Assembly (NCBI GenBank): GCA_948567375.1
Contig: OX419756.1
Location: 74,378,552 to 74,442,551 of the forward strand
Direction of reading: 5' to 3'
DNA: 64,000 nt
DNA from: Lunularia cruciata
Taxonomy: Eukaryota; Streptophyta; Marchantiopsida; Lunulariales; Lunulariaceae
The notes beneath the pieces were generated by a model. It saw only the letters and a list, made by a program, of their open reading frames with translations, did not search any database and was not told the origin of the DNA. Shown piece after piece: positions 1-12,269 of the stretch. A program made the position numbers and the translations under genes. Each line of letters begins with the position of its first letter. Within the stretch, counting starts at the first letter, position 1.

Positions 1-9
1 TCCTTTGGG

Positions 10-56
10 GGGCTTGATGGTTTTCCCATCTTTCGTTTTTCCTAAGCGTTCTCCTT
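10..56 (+). mobile_element. 3' end remnant of the R2-like LINE family (copy 4)
   Basis: The stretch matches the 3' untranslated tail of the LINE copy at 21.5-25.05 kb (its bases about 25012-25050): both share the order ggcttgatgg, cccatc, a T-rich run and tttttccta. It continues with a CTCCTTTTT-type end like the two other 3' ends at 3.72 kb and 34.81 kb. The rest of the copy lies outside the window, if it exists. There is no poly-A tail on this or the other copies, which suggests this LINE family ends in a short T-rich tail. Confidence 0.6.
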
Positions 57-60
57 TTTC

Positions 61-190
61 TCCTAACGGTTTTTACAAAATACTGTGACTCAGGGTAAAG
101 GTTAGAAAATTGTGAACTCGGAAGCAGCGGGGCAGCTTCTAGTTCAGTACTTCTCGTAGTCCTGAATAATATATTATAGTTTATTCTTGA
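61..190 (+). repeat. Repeat Z, left copy (partner at 5634-5760)
   Basis: This 130-bp stretch is similar along its length to 5634-5760: both have tcctaacg, gtgactcag, ggaagcag, gcagcttctag, and cctgaataa followed by atattat. The two copies lie in the same orientation and bracket the X+Y block, so they could be terminal direct repeats of an old 5.6-kb element, or parts of a dispersed repeat. No coding potential is visible. Confidence 0.5.
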
Positions 191-865
191 GTTCAGTGCA
201 TTAAGTTGTCCACTTCACTCATCATGATCACTTTTTGGGTTCAGTTCTCGAAAAGCCTGCTGTCAATGAGGTAATGTCACTGCACGGATTTGTATGTATG
301 GGTGGGTCGGTTTGGAAGAGGCTGCGAGGTATGACTTTCATATTACCAAGTGGAGATCATACGTTATTATGTGAATTTTCAGGCAGGATTAAAAGTGAGG
401 CATGTAAACAGTACAGCTCATGGTTTGTAAGTGAAGTCAGCTATTTGTGAACTTGATCAGACCGCCGGGCTTTACTTTAGAGCCGGAATGAAAGTGGCTT
501 CCCACCACAACTTCCAGACAAAAGCAGGTCCACAGTAGAACTAAAACTAACCTGTAGTTTTTCAATAGCCCCAGTCCGCGGTAAAATTCTGCAAATGCTG
601 TACGGAAGAGTTTTTCAGCGTGCTGCACTTGCTTATTGTTCACACCAGCTTGCCGTCCTGATCTGAGCTCCAAGCATCCACCGAGCTGTCTGTATGACAC
701 AACACATATTATAGCACACATAGCAACACAAACTACGACATTCTGAAATTCACGTTATGGATACTCTCAGCAAAATTATCACAAATTGTTCTGAAGTGTG
801 AGAAAATACTGTCTCTGGTTCCGCCCGTGAATAAGTGTGTCTATTAAAGAGACTATTAGTCTGTT
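191..865. other. No gene recognised
   Basis: The two short frames in this interval (71 and 94 codons, opposite strands) show no family motif, no start context and no repeat partner elsewhere in the window. I see nothing supportable here. Confidence 0.5.
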
Positions 866-2540
866 TTTTAAGTTAGTATCTTTTTAGCTTCACCACGTGT
901 ACCATTAAGCAACAGTGGCGAGAATAATTATTAATTTGATTCCACCATTAAGCAGAATTAGAAATATTCAAGGACGAATAACTATAAATTCGATTCCAAC
1001 GGACTGATCAAAAGATTGAATTGCGAAAAAGGGTTGCATCTCTGACTAGAGATCGTTGATCATAATAACTAGCTATACTGTATCATTCTTCAATGACAGG
1101 TGAACACATAGACAGATTATCAAATCGCGTGTTGTTGAGACTAATGGTAAACATTCGTGAATCATGTCTCCTTTGAACATAGTCACTTGTTGTATAGCTA
1201 TTTAATTGTTGAATAAAATAGATATAGAAAATATTATCATCAATAGAAAAATATCCTAAAATTCTAAACGTACTAAACTGAAGTTGTATGAAGTTGCAAT
1301 ATCATTCAAGGAGGGAATATCCACATATTTAAAAAATTGAAGTAAATATGCCTTGCAACTTCATCTTTATTTATAACCCGTTCTCTCCCTTGTGATAAAT
1401 TAAATCCCAAAATTGAAGAGAACAAAAGGTTCATGCAAAATGAAGATCTATACAAAGAGTGTTATTTTCATGAGTTAAAACAGTCTTCAGAGGTCGAAAT
1501 ATTCTTACTAAACACAATGCATTTTTATCGGAGAGTTTGACTTACATAACACATGATTTTATGGCAGATTGAAAGACAGTATTGTTTTCAATGCTGAACA
1601 ATATATTTTGAGAAGCAGCGAAATATAAAGTAAATTAATAATTCTGATAAAAAAGTAAATCTAAAATTTAATTTTTGTAATGTAGAATCGTTGGCACTTT
1701 CTTCCATACCTACAATAATTTCAAATCGTATACTTTGACTTGTAATGAATTGAATTGATTCTATCCTAAAAATGTATAAAATGAGACTTTACAAAAGGAA
1801 TATGCCGTAATGCAATTCAATTCTAAAGATACATTAAATTAAACTCTAGAAGAAGTATAGATTTATGCACTATATCCTACATGAACAAAAGGTACCAGAC
1901 TAGATTACATTAAATGTAATTAAATGGTTATTTTCCCAAAGGAGAGATTCTAAAAAGGATAATTTTAAATATAAATTCTTTTATATAAAATATTTTCATC
2001 ATTGTTTACACAAAGAGCTGTGTAACAAGAGATAATTAAAAAATGGGATTATTGGGTGAACGTTATTCATAGCTTTCCAATCATTCTCCACCTAGTGATA
2101 AACTGAAATTCAATGTTCCAAAACAAATTATTAACAACAAACAGTTTTGAGATTCAGCCTTTTAATTTTCAAAACACCCACAGAAAACATAACGAGTTTG
2201 ACAAATGACAAGGGTTCCAAGATCTTACCGGATAGACTTTTGTCAAGCATCGGAATAAGTAGTCCTCTCTAGTTGTTATATTTCTTCGGTTAGAGAAATT
2301 TCAGATGCAAAATAAACAGAATTTCGACATCGCATAAAATATCCAACAAAGCATGTTGAAGTAGTCAAGTAGTCAAGTGTAAAATGTCCTTACTCCACTC
2401 AGGTGAGCCATTGACAGGAGTATGAGTCTGTCATGACTCAAAGGAGATCTTGACTCACTGCCATGGCTACAGAGAAGCACTACGCATGGAAGGTGAACAG
2501 GAATGAGAAATATGAGAAAAGGTATAGTTTCCACGATCTT
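866..2540 (+). repeat. Segmental repeat X, copy 1 (paralogue at 19706-21298)
   Basis: About 1.7 kb aligns almost end to end with 19706-21298 in the same orientation, from the shared ttaagttagtatc start to a shared aaaaggtatagt near the end. Both copies are very A+T rich and differ by small indels and substitutions. No open frame is kept in both copies, so this is probably an old repeat or transposon body and not a gene. It is followed directly by repeat Y, whereas the paralogues X' and Y' are 4.7 kb apart and in the order Y' then X'. Confidence 0.7.
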
Positions 2541-2839
2541 AGACGACAGTGTATTTAGATCTTGTTCTCTACCTGTATGTAATGAATGCAATAAAACATA
2601 TTCGAGACTGTCACCCAAAATAGCTTGTATTGAGAGCGTCTCAACTGACTATGAATGATAATGTAATGCTGAGAATACAGACAAATATTTCAAAAAGAAA
2701 AGATGAAATGTTATTCTGGGTTTGCGCAATCCTGCACTTCACTTCACCATCTCTTCTGGATCGGCAATATCTATTTCTTAGAAAGAAGGATGAGTGGGAT
2801 ATATCCACAGCGGCCAGGCCGATGCCCTATCAAGCTATC

Positions 2840-3060
2840 ATCTTCTCGAGGTGACTTATAAACATGAAATCCAAAAATATAGCTCACCAAGGAGAACAAG
2901 AAACACTACTTCAATGCTGCTAACCGTGACTATCAAGCTATCATCCTATAGAGGTAACTTACAAATCGGGAAACATTAGATCCAAAAATATAGCTCACCA
3001 AGGAGGACAAGAAACACTACTTCAATGCTGCTAACCATGAAAACTTTTGCGGTAGATGCA
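2840..3060 (+). repeat. 110-bp tandem duplication inside repeat Y
   Basis: The stretch with atagctcaccaagg, caagaaacactacttc and aatgctgctaacc occurs twice, the second time 109-110 bp after the first. The paralogue at 13.2-13.3 kb has it once, so the duplication happened in this copy. Confidence 0.75.
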
Positions 3061-3722
3061 TTAGATGATGGAAAAGAGATCGACCACCAATACATGAGTG
3101 GCTTTTGTGCATATTATGTATATTCTGTGTTATTGAGCTGGTGTGCTGTGAGTGGGGACCTGATGATGGAAATCATACATATGACAATAATTTATCTGTA
3201 GCTCAAAACATAGTACTCATGTCATTGAGCTTGATTCTTGTTCCAAGAGTAGTCCATATCCAATTGGAGAAAGACTTTGGTGCAGATCAGGTACTAGTGT
3301 CACACTTCCTAAGTAGAATATCGTCTGCAGATTCCTCCTTGGATAAAAATGGAACTCCAGCTTTCTCCATTCTTGGCTCGTTATCGTCTTGCTGGCAGTT
3401 AAGATCTTGTGTGAGACTTTATACTTGCTATACACACAGCGATGCATGGCAAGTTTGTTTGCTTAGGGCAGGATGACATTTTATTACAAATGCCATTTAT
3501 GCCTTTTTAATGTTTATATCATGAGAAAAGCCATCTTGATACTTAAGTCACCTTCAGTTTGATAGAATGGCAACAGGTGATCAACTGGACACAAGGAAAA
3601 CATTTATGGCTCTTGCATGTCATGATTTTATATGAATTTTATAGTTGTAGTTAAAGAGCCACTTATTATAATAGCTTCACTTGCACTTGCTTAGTACTAT
3701 GAGTAACCTTTGCACAAAGGGA

Positions 3723-4234
3723 CAAAAAGAGGTGACCGTGTAGGAAAAATGAAGGATAGGAAGACCCCATCAAGCCGTACAAGGGAGAGACAAAAAAGGT
3801 AACATGGGGCTAAGCCCCAATAGAGTCTATATGAGAAATCTACCCTACCGCACCTAAGGTATCCGAGCTATGCAAGTCGTACGGCTACACACAATTGGAG
3901 CATCCAAAGAAACATCACCTAATGTGATTGCTCTCCTATAGATTGTACCAGCCACTGCACTCTGTAGAGCAATGGACACATGCTGTCTAAAATATGCTAC
4001 AAAGTATGAGAGTGAGAGTGGTACCCCATGACGCCTAACATGATAAGCTCTTGTGCACTCCCTGACAAATGTGTCGAATGCCGTGTCCATCGCTCCATAT
4101 AACTCCAAGGCTAGAGGAACAAAGAGGTGACCTCGCTGCATGCCCCTATACTTGGAGACCTTGCGACCTGCTGCTGCGCTCACCGCCCATCCAAGGTGAT
4201 GGGTAATCACTCCCTCCAAAGGGAGTGATTACCT
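3723..4234 (-). mobile_element. 5'-truncated R2-like LINE (copy 2) with 16-bp target duplication
   Basis: The minus strand encodes the last ~120 residues of the LINE protein (3854-4219), closely matching the C-terminus of the copy at 21.8-25.0 kb, including the K-rich AAGRKVSKYRG stretch that follows the endonuclease aspartates. The 16-bp word cctttgcacaaaggga is present at 3707-3722 and again at 4235-4250, directly flanking the element. The paralogous repeat Y' at about 13984-14000 has a single, uninterrupted version of this site, so it serves as an empty-site control. The 5' junction carries a fold-back: ggtaatcactccct (4202-4215) and its exact complement (4220-4233) separated by four bases. 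Confidence 0.85.
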
Positions 4235-5170
4235 CCTTTGCACAAAGGGAGATTGGAATACTTTCTCTAATACAAATGCAAAGAGTAGAGTATGGGAATA
4301 AGTGCTGCACACGGAACACATTGTTGACGCTAACAGGTTATTGGATCATCTTTGGGGATTCTGAAACTACTTTCCTATTTTAAAATAACACATCTTCAAC
4401 TTTCTGCCTTTTGCATGTAGCATCATGAACTAGACTGGTTCAGTTGTCAAATAATACTTCAATCTAGTCATTTTTGTGTGGCATTTTGACCCTCTTTAGC
4501 TTGAAAGAGTGACACTCCTAGGCTTTCTTACCACCTCATAACCACTGATCAATTACCTCACCTATTATATGCTACACCTCAAGAGCAACACAATTTCCTA
4601 CATTAACATCAAAAAGAGAAAGAAAGAAAATGGTTCATGTAGTAAAATTTGTTGAATTCTTCCTATATATGTTTCTTTCTAACCAATCACTCATGACTTT
4701 TAGCCATCTTTGAGCCTTTCAACTTGACTACATTTCAAACCAATCTACAAATTTGGGTCAGGAGATCAGTGGAACATGTATTCTGGATAGAGTCTCTAGA
4801 AGATACCTCATCATTGGAACGGCCATTGAGTATTAAGTTGTTGTGATGCTAATTGTTGCTTGCGCTGTGCTCTTGCTTCTCACAATTGCATGAAATGGTA
4901 ATCAACTTTTCAGTGGATTCGTGACCATGAACATTAGCCTGACTGCCAAGCTTTCAGTGTTTATGTTTGAGTTGTCCGGATTGCTCAGCTTGGAGTACTC
5001 ACAAGCAAGTTTTTTTGTTAGTTCCGATGGCTTGAGGAGAGCAACTCGGTTCAGGTAAAGATGGCAGTAATGTCTAGCCATTGAAGGCAAGTAAATTTGT
5101 GGCAATAGAAGATCAATGCAGAAGTTGGATTGCAAATTCGACATGTCACTCTGTTCAGTTGTTGGGAGAG

Positions 5171-5390
5171 GAAATTTATAGATTACTCCCAAATGAGTAT
5201 AAATGTAATGAGGTAGAAACAGCGATGCCCACTTGCACTCGCACTCCCTGCCTTCTTTACTAGATTTATTAGATTTACTAGAGGAAATTTATAGATTATT
5301 ATCCAAATGAGCATAAATGTAACGAGGTAGAAACAGCGATGCCCACTTGCACTCGCACTCCCTGCCTTCTTTATTTGTCTATAGTATGAA
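5171..5390 (+). repeat. 113-bp tandem duplication
   Basis: Two adjacent copies begin at 5171 and 5284, each running from gaaatttatagatta to ccctgccttcttta, with about 90% identity. The single-copy equivalent at the end of repeat Y' (about 14.99 kb) shows only the first few bases. No coding role is visible. Confidence 0.75.
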
Positions 5391-5633
5391 GAGTAAATAA
5401 GAAATTATTAAATATTAAAAAATAAACATCTCGTAGATGAGAGGTTAGTTTGTGGTGTGTTCAAATAGGTCTGGCAACAAACTACTGTCTTCTAAAAGCA
5501 TTGAAAATGGAGGTCTATGATGACTTAGGCTCACCTCATTGGGATACCAAGTCCATCAGAGGTATGGTCTGGAGCTCGGCAGTACCTACCATTTTTGTTG
5601 CTTTCTAAAAAGCTATAATATCATATCATACTC

Positions 5634-5760
5634 CTAACGCTTGCTACACAATACAGTGACTCAGAAGGAAGCCTAGGAAATTCTGAACTTGGAAGCAGTG
5701 GGCAGCTTCTAGTGCAGTTCTTCTCCATGCCCTGAATAACATATTATGGTATGCTAGTAG
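5634..5760 (+). repeat. Repeat Z, right copy
   Basis: It is the partner of 61-190, same orientation, roughly three quarters identical. It sits about 450 bp beyond the end of repeat Y. Confidence 0.5.
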
Positions 5761-5814
5761 GACCTTTGTCCTACGGACATTGTATAACATTTTATAACAT
5801 TGTATAATACTTTT

Positions 5815-6130
5815 TAATGAAAATTAGTATCGTTAGTTGTACTAATATCCTGTGATCATTCTTATGAGCAGTAGAAAAAATATTCAATTTATGGAAAGGA
5901 CCATAATACAGTTCACTTTTTCTAATGAAAATTATTATCTTTAGTTTTTCTATTATCATGTGCTCATCCGTGTGAATAGTAGAAAAAATCAATTTATGGA
6001 AAGTGCCATCAATTAAATTCACGGTCACCAAAACAAATACTTGTGCCCACCTCCACATTTAATGAAAGTGCCATCAACTAAACTCACTGCCACCAAAACA
6101 AATACTTGTGCCCATCTCCACATTTAAGTT
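5815..6130 (+). repeat. Two consecutive tandem duplications (108 bp and 65 bp)
   Basis: The first doublet has units starting at 5815 and 5923 (taatgaaaatta... to caatttatggaaag). The second has units starting at 6001 and 6066 (aagtgccatcaa... to ctccacattta) and is over 90% identical. The 88-codon frame across this region is only a by-product of the repeats. Confidence 0.7.
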
Positions 6131-9100
6131 AGATCGACCACGATTCAAAAGTCCTTGCTGACCATATAAATTTAAGGGGTTTTCGTAATGGATAACCCGA
6201 AAAAGCTAAGTAGAGATCTAGATTTGACTCCAAACTTTCAAGACATAATGATCAGATTACATCGACCTTAACGTTTCAAGAGTTCTACCGTTCTCAACTG
6301 AGGAACTGAGTACCAAATTCAGCTTTCTGGCCTCTATCGCATATCGACCTTAACTTTTCAAAGAGTTCTTCTGGTATCTGGTCCATAATTCATACGCTTC
6401 TCAACTCAGGAATTGATTAACAAATTCCGCTTCTGTCCTCTGTCGCATATCCAATCGTGATATCTGCCGTAGTTGCACACTTCTGTGGTCTTAGTCCGAA
6501 AGTGGAAGAGACAGTAAAACAGAGCTACATTACTGATGTAACATGATCTCTCTGAACGCCTGTTGCGTGGACTCACCTCTCGAAGCTATATGAACGCGTA
6601 TCCAGTCACTATCATAATGGGTAATGGAAAACCAAGTTCACTGCGAGATTCACAAATGGCCTAGCATGTTGAAGCTTTTCGCAAAACCATATTTAAATTG
6701 TCTATTTTATTCCAACCTTGTGTTCTAGCCGGTAGATCCTTTCCGCCATAAAGCCTACCTGTTCGGTTTGGAACACCCTGTTCGAAGGTGGAAATGAGAT
6801 TCCCGGTAGTCGAGGGCGTCAAGTACTCTCAACTCTTGCTGAAGCATGAAAGTCATGGTGTGTACTTTTTATTATTCGCACGCTCTCATTGACTGATCAC
6901 GAACACAGAACACAAAAGACAGGTTGTAAGCATGGAAGAATTGAAGAACATTTGCAAGAACGACTTTAGTTGATGCACAGTTGTATTCGTTTATAACTTG
7001 CTCCCGGGGTCTTCACGTGATCATCAACTTTCAGCTTGACATAACACCGAGTGCAATTCTCAATCTTAGCGATACAATTGCAAGTTGCTTGGTCCGTTGT
7101 TGTTTACAACTTCCAGGGTCTTCACTCGGTCACCAATGTTACGATGTTCTTTCACTCAATATTCTACAACCTGACACGGGATGCAATTTTACCCGATACA
7201 TCTATTGGGTTTAGAGTTTTGGGTTTGAAAAATAAAGGGTGTCATGGCTGTGTTAAAGCGAAGCATGAGAGGACTCTATAAACTCTAAACCTCTGTTTGT
7301 AGTAGAAAATCGGGGTTTAACCTATATTGGGAAGAAGGATTAACACACTAAATGAGCACACTAAAATACCCTACAACTGGAACTTGAATCCTAAACGCCC
7401 TCCCCAATCTTGAGTGTCTCGAATCTTCCAACTCTTGCTGAGGATCATGCACGGCGGTGCCAACTTTCCTCGCTAGCTTTACTTCCTTCGTCAATAACTT
7501 CTTCCACGGAACTAAAACTTGTGAAACTTGTGGATGCGAGAAAAATTCCATCTGAAAGTTGTGTCACAGAGGTAGAATCAACATCTGCAACTGTCCCTAT
7601 AGTAAACGAACTTACCATCATCGTCATGATCGGTCACAACTTGGGAAACATAAGTCGCACAATGTAACGATCTTACTTAGGAAAGGGCTACTCAAGCATA
7701 TACCTCCAAATAAACGAGAGAGAGAGTACAACCTGAAGGCGACCCAGTGAAAGAGCGTGCCCTAACTTCAAGTGTGTCAACTTCGGGACTGGAGACCTGA
7801 CCAGTTCATCCTCCAAACTCTGCAAGAGAAAGATCAAATAAGCAAGTTCGGCCACAAAGTATCAGGAGAATTGGAAAACACAGGTAGGATGTAAAAAGTG
7901 GAGCTCGCGCAGTGAGAGCACATCATCAAAGTCAGCTGTGAGTAAGGGTGATCTTCCCTCACCTGGAAATGTGTATCATGAAGAGAAGATAATTTGTTTT
8001 CTCCCGTATATGTTTCAAACATGCTCCTCCTGACATTGGGAAGAAACCGTTAAAACTTTTTGTCCCCGTGTCGTAATTGAGTGCTCAGTGACTAAATCTT
8101 TCGATAAAAGCTTCAAAATTGAATACAACCAAACACCACCTTGGAAAAAGCTTTCTTAGTTTACAGAAAAGCTCACATCTGTCGGGGCCAGGAAACGCTG
8201 GGTTACAGAGATTTGACTAAAATACCTGGTCTTTGAAGGCTTACTATGTTGGATGGTAATGGATTTTGGGCGAGAATACAAGGTTAGGTTAATGCACTTA
8301 AGAGAAGTCTGTCTATCGAATCCACCCCTCGATCCATTATTATAGATTTCGATATATGGCTAGAGCACATATATTATTGCCTCGTAATCGGGTGATATCC
8401 ATGAATAGAAACTAATAGTAAATTGTTTCACAAGCCAAACATATTTCATGTATGTAACGATGAATGGTTATCTTAGTGATAATTTCATCAACTTTCAGGA
8501 TAAAGTTCACGAGGTTTCTAATCGAAGCAAAGATGTAATTACGTCCTACAACTTTAAATTGAATACCTATACTAAAAGGCTTCATGAAAATTTTAAAATG
8601 ATAAATTACTCAAATTAAATTCTAATTTTGAATAAAAATCATATTTGGTACAATATCACATGTTCCATAATTGCTAATTTATATTTCTTAATTTTACATA
8701 TCCATTTGGTGGCCTAACCAAGTGGTTAAACCAAAAATTGAAACAAAAAGGGAATTCATATTTCCTACTTGGTTCTAGAGTATAGGTCTTTAATTCCAAC
8801 TTCTATTGATGATCAAGAAAGAGCTTTCATCACCAATGCTTCAACTTCATCTTATATAAAGTAAAGTTATATCTTTGATGTATTGTCTTTTTTTCATATC
8901 TTTGATGTAAGTTCCAAGGAAAAAAGAATCATAATGATTTTTTTTTCAACCCCACATAACATCCAATTCCTCCCCCTTGATGGTACATGACATTAACTTT
9001 GCTTTCAAGGTCCAATGCATAAAACTAATAACTATATTAATCCTTTGGGTTTTAAACCTCTTTTCCAACCTACCAAATAGAGAATTAGGCAAAATTACTC

Positions 9101-12100
9101 ATGATATAGATTAAGTAAAGCAAACTTTGAGAAAAAAAACTAGAAATTAATTAATTATAATAAGCAGTAAAGAATGAGAAGAGAAAAATTTCAAAACCAA
9201 AAAGATAAATACTCGGTTCCTGATCAAATGTCTTCCACTCTTGTAGTGCTATGAAGCCAGTTCATCACTTCATTTTTGAATGGTTGGATATGGTCAGATT
9301 GACTAAAGAGAAATTTAAGAATCGTGCAAAAAGTCCTTAGTCACTCCTTACTTATTCTCCTAAATAGTAAAAGTTAAATAATACCCGATTTGTTACCCAA
9401 TTTAAATTTAAAGAATATCAATTCCCAAGAAGGGTTGATCTAATAGCATCTAATGAAGTTAAAGATGCTTAGGTTGGTAGGTATTTTGAAGATGCTTGCT
9501 TTTGTAGATATTTTCCAAGAAAAGCTTCCATTGGTTGAATACACTGGATTCAAGATACAATAGTTCAATATATCAAAATTGACATTGTTTGTATTTGATT
9601 TTGTACTTACAACTAAAACAACTAACTTAATTAGTGGAGTCATTAAAGTCATCATGTGCATTTAATCTGATTTATGAGCATGACAATGACTTCGCAAGCT
9701 TAACTACTAGCAAACTTTCAACTCCATGAAATGAGAGAAGTTCCAAAAAAAAATAGTTCGAATCCTCTACAGACCTCACAGTATTAAATGGTAATGGTTT
9801 TCTAACTCCTCTTCTAATTGAAGTTTTTATAAAGGTGTTCTGTTTAGATTTTTGGATGAAACATTTCATTACGAAATTGATTATCTAGAGATTTTGCGCA
9901 TTTAGATGTTCTTTTATTTGTGATATTAAAAATTTTATACTGTTATTTGTCAGGTCTGTTTGTCTATTTTCGATTTTAAGTCCATGCAGAGCATATATCC
10001 ATTGAAGAAACAAGAGTGCTTTTTTTATGTATAGTTTCATTTTTTAACTGCTTTTGTGAAGGACTGCCATGTGAAGTAGACAATGTCTCTTTTATATGGC
10101 TTATATTACTTTATAATCATGTTTTTAATGATCTCAAGATTAAATCTGACTTTTGTAGAAAATATATTTACTAAACTAGAGTGATTTTCATACACAAAGT
10201 CACGTTATCTTTCAAGTACATATTCTTGGAAAATCAAGATATTACTTATTCTTTACTTGCTTTGTTCTCAATTTGTAAAGTAAATTTTTTTGATCTCAAT
10301 GTAATACAAATCTGACAGATCTTAATGCAAGACAGACGTTTCATGATTGCTGTACTTGTTTACCAATAAAACCTATGTAATAAAAGCTAAAACGAGTGGC
10401 CAAGAATCTATTATAATCAAAAGAGAATGAAATTTGGGTTCTTGTGTCACTACATCACCAAAGTATAAACCTCACAAAATTCCAGGTCAAATTTGACATT
10501 CAAATGATACATTTCAATTGTATTGTGCATAAAATATTCAGTAATACCATCTAGATACCAAATTCAATACTCAAATATCAAGAACCAAACTAAAAAGGCA
10601 CAGAAAATATTGATTCTCGTTTAGGCCGTTCTGTACCCTTGTAAACCGTCGGCTGTCTAATTAGATTAATCTATGGTTAGTGAGAAATCCCAAAGCTATA
10701 AACCTTGGAATCCTTTTCATTAAGCGTGACTCATGGACATCGATTTCCGCTATAGGCATATGCAGTACACATAAAAGTGATCCATGTTAAGAATCTTGAT
10801 GTCGATAACATCTGTAACAGTTGTATTACGACTTCTGCTAAAGTAGCCCAATAGTTTGGAATATAAAAAGATATCTAATAAGCGCTGAATATAAAAAAAT
10901 ATCAAATAACCTTGAATATGAAGAGGACACGTCACCGGAAATACGTCTCTCTTCACCACGTTATTACCTCGCATGGGGAGGACATCGCGGGAGGAGGTAC
11001 TGCAGTCGACAGGGATTGATGCCCCATGAGGTACTGCAGTCGAGAGGAGAGTTGCCGTCAACTCCCACGTCACCCACCAGTGGAAACCCGGTGATTGCCG
11101 GGAGGTGAACCCACACGAACGAGAGTTCAATTTCTTGGTCGGTTGAACGTAAAGAATTGGACTCAACCAGTTCAAGCGTCTTTTCTTTGGATGCCAAGAC
11201 AGTCAAAGAGAACTCTAATAGTAATGTACTGTGTGTGGGAAGAAAAGAAGGCAAACGAAGGAGAGAACGACTTCTGTGCGGCTGCTATTCCCGAGGACCT
11301 CTTAAATTTGAGAAGTCTGCAGTGATGGAAAGGTGGATGGCTACTGGACTTGGCTGGTCTGATCTAACCGCGTCCTCGAGGGGGTGAATTGAACTGGTCT
11401 TTGTTCACATTTGGTTTCTCTGAAGTGCTTGGAGTCGGGAAAGAAAGGTGTACAGCTGATCGTGCAGGAACAGGGGAGGCGAAGGAGTGGAATCGTGCAT
11501 ATGTTTGATGAGAATCAGCTGAACTAGTGTAAGTAGCGAAATTTATCCGGGAATTGTAATGCTAGCGTGAGGTGGATGAAAAGTCGGATTTGATAATCTG
11601 TGAATTATATTCAAGAGGCGGAAGGATTTATGAGACTTGAAAGAAGATGAATCTTGCATTTGCATTTTCTTAGATCTTCAGAATAGAAATTCCGAGTAAT
11701 TCCAAGTCAGAAATTATGATTACAAGTAGGCGAAGAAGTTAAAGCGCAATGCACCGCCTCATGTCGCTGATACATTTAGTGATGCTTTCAGAGCATTCAG
11801 ATGGCCTCTCTGCACAACCAGAGATTAGGTCTTCGCGACGTAATGCCAAGCGCATTTTGGGCTCCAACGAACTGGCGCTATTACAGAGGTCAAAACTCGT
11901 CTCCGTCCCTTGTAGAGTGGACGCGTGAATCCGCTGTTAAATCCTGAAACTCTATGGAGTTTGCTGTCTGATTATCATTTCTGATGTCTGACTCAGCTAA
12001 GGAAATCTATTGTTTCTCGTTAGTTGATTATCAGTTACCTTCTTTAGCTAAAGTTATATGCCTGCACGTTTTCGAGTAGCAAATGATTCTCGTGTACAGT

Positions 12101-12269
12101 TGATAATTATGCCCTTGTATCTGAGTACGATTGTTAAGTCGTCAAATTGTCCACTTGCATACAGTAGCTATGGTACTCGAACATAGCTGTGAGACCAGGA
12201 CATGCATATAACTTCACTCTTGGAAAGTGAAATACAAATAGATTAATTGCTGCGTCACAATGATCTGTG
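6131..12269. other. Long stretch without a recognisable gene
   Basis: This 6.1-kb interval contains an 82-bp tandem doublet (6261-6342 and 6343-6442, sharing atcgaccttaac), a strongly A+T-rich core at about 8.4-10.7 kb, and a more G+C-rich patch at 10.93-11.4 kb in which gaggtactgcagtcga occurs twice, 34 bp apart. The longest frames here (141 and 96 codons, minus strand, 10.75-11.25 kb) overlap one another and the plus-strand frames without any domain motif. I see no gene I can support. Confidence 0.5.

Larger units (their letters stand above)
2636..5181 (+). repeat. Segmental repeat Y, copy 1 (paralogue at 13006-15013)
   Basis: The block aligns with 13006-15013 from acaactgact-type sequence to the shared gagaggaaattta. 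It carries two changes the paralogue lacks: an extra 110-bp tandem copy near 2.85-3.0 kb and a LINE insertion at 3723-4234. It has lost many CG dinucleotides that the paralogue keeps (for example acaaatatttca here against acgaatatttcg there), which is what decay of a methylated repeat looks like. Frames of 60-140 codons exist on both strands in both copies, but none carries a recognisable domain. Confidence 0.7.

Noticed and set aside
9750-9770. gttcgaatcc, which resembles a tRNA T-loop
   Set aside because: No acceptor, D or anticodon stems can be paired around it in the expected distances, and the upstream A-run breaks any cloverleaf.
9672-9869. 65-codon minus-strand frame with basic and hydrophobic stretches that looked protein-like
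   Set aside because: I could not tie it to any family, and there is no neighbouring coding sequence on that strand.
8400-10700. A+T-rich block as a centromeric, origin or matrix-attachment region
   Set aside because: Base composition alone does not support any of these, and no satellite or conserved motif is present.
10750-11254. Overlapping 141- and 96-codon frames in a G+C-richer patch, possibly a promoter or first exon
   Set aside because: No TATA box, splice signals or protein motif could be tied together. A 34-bp spaced repeat of gaggtactgcagtcga is the only structure.
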